This document shows positions 8,723 to 16,663 of a DNA stretch of 64,000 nt, one piece after another. The stretch lies in the NCBI RefSeq assembly GCF_963666525.1, contig NZ_OY762905.1:3761501-3825500 (forward strand), written 5' to 3'. The position numbers and the translations under genes were made by a program. The DNA comes from an uncultured Cohaesibacter sp. (GTDB lineage Bacteria > Pseudomonadota > Alphaproteobacteria > Rhizobiales > Cohaesibacteraceae). A model generated the notes under the pieces. That model saw only the letters and a list, made by a program, of their open reading frames with translations, did not search any database and was not told the origin of the DNA. Position 1 is the first letter of the stretch, and each line of letters opens with the position of its first letter.

Positions 8723-9400
8723 ATGGTCCCGGATAAGGCAGCCCGTTTCAGGTTGGGAAGGTCCATTTCGACGGAAGGCATTTTCTCGACGGCGGTGAGC
8801 GCTGTTCTGGGAAGAGTCTCTCTGCGCGGTGCCGTGCACCCCAGACTGATGGGTACCCGCGTCTATCTGCGCCACCCGATCAAGAGCGATTATGTGCAAT
8901 GGACCAGAGTGCGGGCAGACAGCGCCGGTTTTCTCAAGCCGTGGGAGCCGATCTGGCCACGCGACGACCTGACACCCAGAGGGTTTCGCCGCAGGCTGGA
9001 CCAATATCAACGCGACCGCAAGTCTGGCCGCTCCTTGCCCTATCTCATCTTCGATGCGCGGGACAACCGGTTGCTTGGCGGCGTCAACGTTTCCAACATA
9101 AGGCGAGGTATCTGCCAGACTGCAACCATTGGCTACTGGATGGGATCCGATTATGCCGGACAGGGCTACATGAGCGCCGCCTTGGCCTTGCTTCTGCCCT
9201 ATTTGTTTGATTGTCAGGGGCTCCATCGTGTCGAAGCTGCCTGCTTGCCATCGAACAATGCTTCGATTGCCGTGTTGAGAAAGGCCGGCTTCCAGATGGA
9301 AGGCAAGGCCAGAAGCTATCTCTGCATCAATGGCGCATGGGAAGATCATCTGCTCTTCTCTGCCCTGCGCAGCGATGTCATGAAGTCTGTCGGTTTCTGA
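8723..9400 (+). CDS. GNAT acetyltransferase, RimJ/RimL-like
   Basis: A 225-residue N-acetyltransferase of the ribosomal-protein/aminoglycoside RimJ-like family. Visible parts are the family opening TRVYLRHPIKSDY, the acetyl-CoA strand IGYWMGSDYAGQGYM (the Q/RxxGxG/A pyrophosphate loop appears as DYAGQGYM), and HRVEAACLPSNNASIAVLRKAGFQMEG, typical of RimJ-like enzymes. ATG at 8723 is preceded by GGAAAGG; an open frame extends 29 codons upstream without similarity. It lies between the M16 peptidase and the EAL protein, a conserved rhizobial arrangement. Substrate unproven. Confidence 0.88.
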   Translation: MVPDKAARFRLGRSISTEGIFSTAVSAVLGRVSLRGAVHPRLMGTRVYLRHPIKSDYVQWTRVRADSAGFLKPWEPIWPRDDLTPRGFRRRLDQYQRDRKSGRSLPYLIFDARDNRLLGGVNVSNIRRGICQTATIGYWMGSDYAGQGYMSAALALLLPYLFDCQGLHRVEAACLPSNNASIAVLRKAGFQMEGKARSYLCINGAWEDHLLFSALRSDVMKSVGF

Positions 9401-9519
9401 AAAGACTGGATGAAATGAGAGTCAAAAAGGCGATTCCGCAGGGCGCTGCGGAGCGCCATTTGCGCGTGGCACAGACGGAAAGTCCGGATGAATAACAAGC
9501 ATATAGGGGGAAACCTAGC

Positions 9520-9550
9520 AGGCCTGTCCGGCAAAGCGGCCTTTTCCTTT
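9520..9550 (+). terminator. Possible terminator after the acetyltransferase gene
   Basis: AGGCC and GGCCT flank a 13-nt loop and are followed by TTTTCCTTTT. The stem is short, so the call is tentative. Confidence 0.4.
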
Positions 9551-9653
9551 TAAAAAGGCACGAAATTGAGAATTTCGCCTTGTATGGCGAAGAGCAAAAT
9601 TTTAACTATGGTGCACTGCATCCGTATGGGTGCTGATTGAGAGAGGGCCCCTG

Positions 9654-12600
9654 GTGAATCGCGTATCCGTCCTGATCATATCTCTTCTGGCCATGATGCT
9701 TGGCTTGGTGGCCACGTCCGCAGCCTGGGCTGTGGAAGCGGTCGATGTCAACGCAGACACAAAAGTTCTCAAGCTGGACAATGTGGTTGAGTTTTATGAA
9801 GGGGATCAGGATCGGCTTCAGGTATCGACCGCACCGGGACCAGACGGTATCGTTCGCCGGATCGAAGTGCGAGCCCGCCAACAGGGCGTCGTGCCCGGCT
9901 GGTTCGTTTTCGCGCTTGCCAACAATACCGATCGGCAGATCGACCGCTATCTTGTCGTGCCCCATTTCCGCCTGTCCGGCTCAGGTCTGCTGAAGCCTGA
10001 TCTGGGCGCGCGCCGCGTCTATGCCATTTCCACCTCGCAGGGCTTTGCCCCTGAACGCATTGCCGATACCGAAGCCGACGTTTTCCGCGTCACGCTCGAT
10101 CCGGGCAACGTGGTTACCTTCGTGGGCGAGCAGAGCGCCAAGAGTCTCACCAGTCTCACCCTGTGGCAGCCGGAAGCCTACAAGGACTATGTCAACAGCT
10201 ACACCTTCTATCGCGGTATCGTGCTGGGCATTGCCGGCCTTCTGGCGCTGTTCCTGACCATCCTGTTCGTGGTCAAGGGCGCAGCCATGTTCCCGGCCGC
10301 AGCCCTGCTGGCGTGGTCGGTGCTGGCCTATCTGGCCATCGACTTCGGCTTCATGGGCCGCCTGTTCGACATTCCGACAGCCCACGAGCCCATCTGGCGC
10401 GCCGTGGCCGAGGTGGCTTTTTCCGCCTCGATCCTCATTCTGCTGTTCACCTATCTGACGCTGCATCGCTGGCACGTGCGCTATCTGCACGCCTCTGGCG
10501 TCTGGTTGCTGTTCCTCATTGTCGTGCTTGGTGTGGCGCTTTACGATCCCTCGCTCGGAGCCGGTATTGCGCGCCTGTCGATGGTGATCACCTCGGTTGC
10601 CGGTTTTGCCGTCATCCTCTATCTGGCCTACACCGGCTTTGACCGCGCCATCATGCTGATTCCCACGTGGATCCTGCTGCTGCTCTGGCTGCTGGCTGCC
10701 GGGGCCTCTGTTGCCGGCCTGCTGGACAACGACCTGGTGCAGCCTGCGCTCAATGGCGGTCTGGTGCTGCTGGTGCTGCTGTTCTGCTTCACCATCATGC
10801 AGCATGCCTTCTCGGGCGGCATTCTGGCACAGGGCATCGTTTCCGACAGCGAGCGCCGGGCACTGGCGATCGTCGGTTCGGGCGACATGGTCTGGGATTG
10901 GGACGTGCCGCGCGACCGCATGCACACTTCCCGCGAGGCCGAAAAGCTGCTTGGCCTCAAGCGCGGTGCTCTTGAGGGACCTGCGCGCGACTGGCTCGAC
11001 CTCATCCACCCGCAGGACAAGGACCGGTTCACCACGATGCTGGATGCCGTCATCGAGCAGCGCCGCGGTCGGGTCAACATGGACTTCCGCCTGCGTGCCG
11101 AAGATGGTCATTACCACTGGTTCCAGCTGCGCGCCCGCCCGGTTGTCGGTACAGATGGCGAGGTCGTCCGCTGCGTCGGAACTCTGCTCGATACGACCAA
11201 CCAGCGCACCGCAGAAGAGCGGATGCTGCATGACGCCGTGCATGACAACCTCACCGGGCTGGCCAATCGCGAGCTGCTGCAGGATCGTCTGACCGCAGCC
11301 ATGAACCGCACCAAGGCGGAGGGCGCAGCCCGTCCGGCAACCCTGCTTATCGACATCGACAATTTCCGCCATATCAACGACAACTATGGTTTGTCGGTGG
11401 GTGATTCCATTCTGTTGACCGTTGCCCGACGTCTGACCCGGCTGTTGAAGGTGCAGGACTCGATTGCCCGTTTCTATGGCGACCAGTTCGCGATCATCCT
11501 GTTGTCCGAACAGCAGCCAGAGCGCATTGCCGTTTTCGCCGATAGCGCCCGCAAGGTGCTCCGGGCGCCGATCGTCTTTGGTGAACGGGAACTGAGTCTG
11601 TCGGTCTCCATCGGCATTGCCATTCATGACATCCAGAGCCACGCCACGGCGGGAGATGTGATCAACGACGCCGAACTGGCACTCTATCACGCCAAGCGCA
11701 TGGGCGGTGACCGCATTGAGCCGTTCCGTCCATCCCTGCGTCAGCAGGGCAAGTTGCGGGGCCCGCTCGACAAGGATCTGCAGTTTGCCCTAGAGCGCAA
11801 GGAATTCGAGATCGTCTACCAGCCGATTGTCAGTCTGGAAGACCGCATGATCAAGGGCTTCGAGGCACTCAGCCGCTGGCACCACCCGCAGCGGGGCCTG
11901 ATTTCTCCCGCCGAGTTCATTCCGGCCGCCGAACGCACCGGCTTCATTCTGCCGCTGGGCCTTTATGTGATGGAGCAGGCTGCCCGCCAGCTCAATCATT
12001 GGCAGCAGTCTCTGGAAGGGATGGACCAGCTCTTCATGAGCGTCAATGTGTCGTCCCAGCAGTTGCTGCGCCATGATCTGATCAATGACGTCAAAACCAT
12101 CCTGTCGCGCTCAAGTCTCAACACCGGTACCCTGAAGCTGGAATTAACCGAGAGCCTTGTGATGGAAAACCCCGAATATGCCTCTCAGGTGCTGACGCGT
12201 CTGCGCCAGCTTGGGGCCGGGCTTTCCCTTGATGATTTCGGCACGGGTTATTCGTCCCTGTCCTATCTGCAGCATTTCCCGTTCGACACGCTTAAGATCG
12301 ACAAGAGCTTTGTTACCAGTGACAAGGGCACCTCACATGTCATCCTGCAGTCCATCGTCAGGTTGGCGCACGATCTGGATCTCAGTCTGGTGGCGGAGGG
12401 CGTCGAGAGCGAACGCTCTGTCGAACAGCTGAGTGCCATGGGCTGCCCGCTGGGGCAGGGCTATCTGTTCGGCAAGCCCCTGACGGCAGACGAAGCGGAA
12501 GTCATGCTCGGCAAGCAGATCGAGCTTGCGCGCCAGATGCAGCTTGAAATGCAGGCCCGGCGCCAGAAGGCCGCGCAGGAAGCGGCTGCCCGCAAGGCCG

Positions 12601-14258
12601 AGGAAGAGCGCCAGAAACGTGAAGAGCAGCGTCGCAAGGAGATCGAGGAACTGGAACGCGCCCAGGCACATGCCCGGGCTATCGCGGCCCAGAGTCTGAA
12701 GGAGCCCGAGCCAGCCACCAAGCCTCAGCCAAAGGCAGATGAAGCGAAATCCCAGGAGGACGAGTCTCTGGAGGCCATGCTGGCCGAAAGCCTCGCCTTC
12801 GATCTGGAGGGTGACGAGACCGCATCTCAGCCTGCTGCTGGCAACACATCCAAAGAGGCCAAGGCTGATCAGGGCAGGCCGTCGGAAGACAAGTCTGTCG
12901 AGGACAAGGCGGCCGCACCGGCCCATGCGCATCTGAAGGCTGCCGGTATCACAGCCGCTGCTGAACGCGCTCTTCAGACGAAGGCTGCTCCTAGACCTCA
13001 GCCACAGCCCCCAGTACCATCTCAGGTACAATCTCAGACGCCAGCGCTTGGCCAGCAGCCCAAGGCGGCTCCGGCGACAGCTGTCAGTGCAAACGGCAAC
13101 AACGGCGGCAAACCGCATCCGGCAGCACCCGCCGCGCAGGCAAGAAACCTCTCTCTGGAACTGGAACAGTCGCTGGAAGCAGCCGTCGGATCAGCCGCTC
13201 AGAAGGCCGTGACCGACATGTCCGCCGCTGGCAAGGCTCAGGCGGTCAAAGCCAAGGCAGCAGAGACCCTCGGTTCCCTGCGCGACAAGGTCAGTGGTGC
13301 CAAATCTCTCTTCTCCAACCCGTTCAAGAAGGCGGAAGGCAGCAAGAAAGAAGCCGAAGCAAAAGCCGCACAGACAGGTTCCAAGGCTCCGGCTCATCGC
13401 GATGCGCGTCCCGTGCCCATGCCGAAACTGGCAGAGGCCCACCGTCCGGGGGTTGATGCTGCCCGTCAGGCTCAAACCCAGCCAGTGCAGCATGCGGCTC
13501 AGGGGGCGCAGGCTCCCCGTCCCGTGCCTGCTCAGGCTCCTGCACAGACGGTTCATCGTCCGGCTCCTCATGGCGCACCGAATGCGGTCCCGCAGGGCAC
13601 GCAACCGCGTCCCGCGCAGCAGACTGTTCAATCGCCAGCACAGCGTGAGGCACAGCGAGCCACACAGAATGGACCACAGGGAGCCGCTTCCTATCCTGAC
13701 CAACCGTCCGCTCCGCAGACCGGACCACATGCAGCCACCCACGCCGCTCAGCAAGGTTTGCAGCAGGGGGCTCAGTCATCTCAACCGGCTCCCCAGGCCG
13801 GGCCAATCATCCACGCACCGCAGGGTATGGACGAGCAAAAGGCACAGCCTCATGGGCCAAGAATTCACGCTCCTGAAAATGGCGACCCACAGCAGGGTCG
13901 TGCCAGTGAGGGCAATCACCACGAAGCCCATTCCGGCGACGGGAAGGCCGCATTGATGGGCACGACGACAGCCGCCCAGCCATCAGTCCTGTCATTGCCT
14001 CCGCTTAAGCCGCAGGCGCCGGTGCCGAACGGTCCGGTCATCCATGCCCCGATCCATTCCTCCGATGGCCCAGCCGCGACGTCCGCTCCCGCAACCCATG
14101 CCGAGGCACAGCAGAAGCCGGTGATACCGGCTCCTGTCGAGGACGACAGCGACGAGGGGGAATTCCCGTTCAACATGCCGGATCTGTCCAATATCGATCA
14201 GGATATCGCGTCTGCCATCCAGCAGGCCATGCGCGGGACGAAGAAGTCTCGCGGCTGA
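9654..14258 (+). CDS. Exported/membrane 7TMR-DISM, PAS, degenerate GGDEF, EAL protein with very long Ala/Pro/Gln tail
   Basis: A 1534-residue putative c-di-GMP phosphodiesterase. Order: signal peptide (about 1-25); extracytoplasmic 7TMR-DISM-like domain (to about 175); seven-helix membrane region (about 190-390); PAS (about 398-530); GGDEF domain with the signature changed to YGDQF (608-612), probably inactive as a cyclase; EAL domain with EAL (737-739), NVSSQQL, ELTES, DDFGTGYSSL (from 860), LKIDKSF and AEGVES intact, so hydrolysis of c-di-GMP is expected. After about residue 950 comes a charged coiled coil, then some 500 residues of low-complexity Ala/Gln/Pro/Lys sequence with GPxIHAP repeated three times. 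The GTG at 9654 is preferred over a GTG 24 nt upstream because AGAGAGGG precedes it and it places the signal peptide first. Confidence 0.9.
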   Translation: MNRVSVLIISLLAMMLGLVATSAAWAVEAVDVNADTKVLKLDNVVEFYEGDQDRLQVSTAPGPDGIVRRIEVRARQQGVVPGWFVFALANNTDRQIDRYLVVPHFRLSGSGLLKPDLGARRVYAISTSQGFAPERIADTEADVFRVTLDPGNVVTFVGEQSAKSLTSLTLWQPEAYKDYVNSYTFYRGIVLGIAGLLALFLTILFVVKGAAMFPAAALLAWSVLAYLAIDFGFMGRLFDIPTAHEPIWRAVAEVAFSASILILLFTYLTLHRWHVRYLHASGVWLLFLIVVLGVALYDPSLGAGIARLSMVITSVAGFAVILYLAYTGFDRAIMLIPTWILLLLWLLAAGASVAGLLDNDLVQPALNGGLVLLVLLFCFTIMQHAFSGGILAQGIVSDSERRALAIVGSGDMVWDWDVPRDRMHTSREAEKLLGLKRGALEGPARDWLDLIHPQDKDRFTTMLDAVIEQRRGRVNMDFRLRAEDGHYHWFQLRARPVVGTDGEVVRCVGTLLDTTNQRTAEERMLHDAVHDNLTGLANRELLQDRLTAAMNRTKAEGAARPATLLIDIDNFRHINDNYGLSVGDSILLTVARRLTRLLKVQDSIARFYGDQFAIILLSEQQPERIAVFADSARKVLRAPIVFGERELSLSVSIGIAIHDIQSHATAGDVINDAELALYHAKRMGGDRIEPFRPSLRQQGKLRGPLDKDLQFALERKEFEIVYQPIVSLEDRMIKGFEALSRWHHPQRGLISPAEFIPAAERTGFILPLGLYVMEQAARQLNHWQQSLEGMDQLFMSVNVSSQQLLRHDLINDVKTILSRSSLNTGTLKLELTESLVMENPEYASQVLTRLRQLGAGLSLDDFGTGYSSLSYLQHFPFDTLKIDKSFVTSDKGTSHVILQSIVRLAHDLDLSLVAEGVESERSVEQLSAMGCPLGQGYLFGKPLTADEAEVMLGKQIELARQMQLEMQARRQKAAQEAAARKAEEERQKREEQRRKEIEELERAQAHARAIAAQSLKEPEPATKPQPKADEAKSQEDESLEAMLAESLAFDLEGDETASQPAAGNTSKEAKADQGRPSEDKSVEDKAAAPAHAHLKAAGITAAAERALQTKAAPRPQPQPPVPSQVQSQTPALGQQPKAAPATAVSANGNNGGKPHPAAPAAQARNLSLELEQSLEAAVGSAAQKAVTDMSAAGKAQAVKAKAAETLGSLRDKVSGAKSLFSNPFKKAEGSKKEAEAKAAQTGSKAPAHRDARPVPMPKLAEAHRPGVDAARQAQTQPVQHAAQGAQAPRPVPAQAPAQTVHRPAPHGAPNAVPQGTQPRPAQQTVQSPAQREAQRATQNGPQGAASYPDQPSAPQTGPHAATHAAQQGLQQGAQSSQPAPQAGPIIHAPQGMDEQKAQPHGPRIHAPENGDPQQGRASEGNHHEAHSGDGKAALMGTTTAAQPSVLSLPPLKPQAPVPNGPVIHAPIHSSDGPAATSAPATHAEAQQKPVIPAPVEDDSDEGEFPFNMPDLSNIDQDIASAIQQAMRGTKKSRG

Positions 14259-14314
14259 TTGTAATCGGCAAGGCAAGGGTAAGATCGAGTGCTCGGCAAA
14301 GGCCTCGGGCGCTA

Positions 14315-14935
14315 TTAGGCGTGCCCGGCTTCGCTGGAGAGCATCGATATGTCGATGCCCATCAATCTGAGGCTGGCTTCATAACGCTTTTCCGGAGCGC
14401 ATTCAAACAGCAGTGACGTGTCTGCAGAGCAGGTCAGCCAGCTGTTGTTCTGCAGTTCGTCTTCCAGCTGCCCCGAAGACCATCCCGCATAGCCCAGCGT
14501 CAGCAGTGCCGAGCTTGGTCCGCGCCCCTCCGCCAGTGCGCGCAGGATTTCAACAGTCGCCGTCAGGCAAACGTCATCCGATACCGCGAGCGTCGAGCTT
14601 TCCAGCTTGTAGTCAGAGCTGTGCAGGACAAAACCACGCCCCTGATCCACCGGCCCTCCGTCGAGCACGTCCATGCGTCGGAGCGGCATCGGCAGATTGA
14701 TCATGTCCTCGCCTTCACGCAAGACATCAACCTGTCGCAAGAGGTCGGGGAAGGTGATCTGGCTGGAAATATGATTGATGACCAGTCCCATCGCTCCGTC
14801 TTCAGAGTGGGAGCAGAGGTAGACAACGGCACGCTCGAAGTACGGTCCCTTGAGGTTGGGCATGGCAATAAGAAACTGCCCCTCCAGTGAGGAGGGCATC
14901 ATGCTCATCCGTTGTCTTGCGATGCCATTAATCAT
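14315..14935 (-). CDS. yqgE: UPF0301 family protein YqgE/AlgH
   Basis: A 206-residue DUF179 protein. Family landmarks are LEGQFLIAMPNLKGPYFERAV, the central GAMGLVINH, GGPVDQGRGFVLH and the TLGYAGWSSGQLEDEL segment. The biochemical role of the family is not established; AlgH was linked to alginate regulation in Pseudomonas. The start at 14935 is supported by the family opening a few residues later; internal ATGs at codons 10, 12 and 13 are alternatives. It is convergent with the EAL gene and divergent from the DsbD-like gene. Confidence 0.93.
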   Translation of the reverse strand: MINGIARQRMSMMPSSLEGQFLIAMPNLKGPYFERAVVYLCSHSEDGAMGLVINHISSQITFPDLLRQVDVLREGEDMINLPMPLRRMDVLDGGPVDQGRGFVLHSSDYKLESSTLAVSDDVCLTATVEILRALAEGRGPSSALLTLGYAGWSSGQLEDELQNNSWLTCSADTSLLFECAPEKRYEASLRLMGIDISMLSSEAGHA

Positions 14936-15194
14936 GATCTAAGGGTAACTGCGACTATGGTAAGCTGTAAAGCGCTTCCATTGCATGACTTGCACTTCGG
15001 TCCTTTTTCATCACATAAAATTGTGTGTTGCCTAAGGCGCAATTGGCTATCTTCCTTTCAGCCTGTCACAATGTGATCAGAATTTTTGCACAGGGTGATC
15101 AGGTGTAGGACCTGCCGAGTTGCAGCCTGAGTCAAACACGCTGAAGCACATGTGCGTGGTCGCTCAAATTTCTGCTTTTTTATGAGTCAACCAA

Positions 15195-16040
15195 TTGAAA
15201 ATAGTCGATAAAATTCAAAACTCTATAGCTGTGTCCGTGCTCGTTGGTGCGCTCCTTTCGCCAGTCCTTGCGGCCGCCGCCGTGTCGGAATGGCAGGAGG
15301 CTGAAGGTGGTCGGATGCGCCTTGTGACGGCTGGCCAGAAGGAAGGAGCGCTCAAGGCCGGGTTGGAGATCGAGCTTGAGGAAGGCTGGAAAACCTATTG
15401 GAAAGTGCCCGGAGACGCGGGCTTGCCGCCGGATCTTGACAGTTCTGCATCGGAAAATGTGGCGAAAATCGAAACCCTGTGGCCCGTACCTCATCGGATA
15501 AAGGCGGGCGGTACCGAGATTCTTGGTTACAAGGAGGGGATCATCTTTCCGTTCCTTGTCACTCCGAAGGACAGCCTGCAGTCGGTGACGCTGAACCTTG
15601 CCGCTCAGATTGGTCTTTGCGCCGAGCTGTGCGTTCCGCTCTATGCCGAGATGACGCTGGACTTCCCCGGTAACGGCTCTCACGATCTGGCAACGGAGTT
15701 GCTGATTGACCGGGACATGGCCCTTGTACCCTCTGGTCCAAGGGACGATTTTCGTATTGACGAGATCCATGAGGATACGGCGGCGGACGGCAGCAGGCGG
15801 CTGCTTATCGCAGCGCTGATACCCGATGGCTATGGCAAAAAAGATCTGTTCGTAGAAGCGCCGGAGGGTTGGTATTTGCCCCTGACATCCCATATGGAAA
15901 ACAACGTAGACGGGCGAGAGCACTTTTCGCTCAGCCTCGAAGGGATGCCAAAGGACGCTAGGACCGAAGGCGCCAGACTGACTTTCACGTTGACCAATGG
16001 CGATGACGCCGTGGTCGAAACAAGAATACTGCAAGAGTGA
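15195..16040 (+). CDS. Secreted DsbD N-terminal-like thiol protein
   Basis: A 281-residue protein with a signal peptide (VSVLVGALLSPVLAAAA) followed by a domain resembling the N-terminal periplasmic domain of DsbD: GLEIELEEGWKTYWKVPGDAGLPP, GYKEGIIFPF and the cysteine pair in GLCAELCVPL. The membrane and thioredoxin domains of DsbD are absent, as is usual for this short alphaproteobacterial form. A role in periplasmic thiol reduction is inferred. The only start that keeps the signal peptide is a TTG at 15195. The peroxiredoxin gene follows after 27 nt, so the two are likely one redox operon. Confidence 0.8.
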   Translation: MKIVDKIQNSIAVSVLVGALLSPVLAAAAVSEWQEAEGGRMRLVTAGQKEGALKAGLEIELEEGWKTYWKVPGDAGLPPDLDSSASENVAKIETLWPVPHRIKAGGTEILGYKEGIIFPFLVTPKDSLQSVTLNLAAQIGLCAELCVPLYAEMTLDFPGNGSHDLATELLIDRDMALVPSGPRDDFRIDEIHEDTAADGSRRLLIAALIPDGYGKKDLFVEAPEGWYLPLTSHMENNVDGREHFSLSLEGMPKDARTEGARLTFTLTNGDDAVVETRILQE

Positions 16041-16067
16041 TTTTTCAAACCAAGAGGAGAGGGTTTC

Positions 16068-16559
16068 ATGATCAAGGTAGGTGATAAGCTGCCAGAAGCA
16101 ACTTTCATTGTCATGGGTGAAGATGGCAAGGAACAGCGTACCATTTCCGATCTCTGCGCAGGGCGCAAGGTCGTCATTTTCGGCGTTCCGGGTGCGTTCA
16201 CCCCGACTTGCCACCTCAACCATCTGCCCGGTTACATCAACACCATCGACGGCTTGCATGAGCTGGGTGTTGACGAGGTTGCCGTGGTTGCTGCCAACGA
16301 TGTCTATGTAATGGACGCCTGGGCCAAGGCCAGCGGTGGCAAGGGCCAGATCACTTTCCTGGCAGACGGCAACGCCGACTTCGCAAAGGCGACCGGCCTT
16401 GACCTTGATGCCTCTGCTGGTGGCATGGGCACCCGTTTCCAGCGCTTCTCGATGGTCGTTGAAGACGGAACCGTGACCCACATGAACCTTGAGGAAAATC
16501 CCGGCGCCGTGGTCACCAGTGGTGCTGCCGGCATCATCGCCCAGCTCAAGGGCGAATAG
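16068..16559 (+). CDS. Peroxiredoxin of the Prx5/AhpE type
   Basis: A 163-residue thiol peroxidase that reduces hydrogen and alkyl peroxides. The peroxidatic cysteine is C48 in PGAFTPTCHLNHLPGY, matching the Prx5 signature PGAFTPxC. C30 lies in SDLCAGRK and may or may not act as resolving cysteine. The TRFQRFSMVVEDG segment also fits the subfamily. AGAGG precedes the ATG. Glutathione or glutaredoxin is the usual reductant for this group; gshA lies a few kilobases away but is not linked. Confidence 0.93.
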   Translation: MIKVGDKLPEATFIVMGEDGKEQRTISDLCAGRKVVIFGVPGAFTPTCHLNHLPGYINTIDGLHELGVDEVAVVAANDVYVMDAWAKASGGKGQITFLADGNADFAKATGLDLDASAGGMGTRFQRFSMVVEDGTVTHMNLEENPGAVVTSGAAGIIAQLKGE

Positions 16560-16595
16560 ACCCTCGGGGCACTTTATTGGCTCACTGATGGTAAG

Positions 16596-16629
16596 ACGCC
16601 AGCGACCGGATGGTTGCTGGCGTTTTTGT
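16596..16629 (+). terminator. Rho-independent terminator after the peroxiredoxin gene
   Basis: ACGCCAGC and GCTGGCGT form the stem, followed by TTTTTGTTT, 37 nt beyond the stop codon. Confidence 0.88.
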
Positions 16630-16663
16630 TTGGGGGGATTTGCCGGGCGGCAAGCCCATGGTG

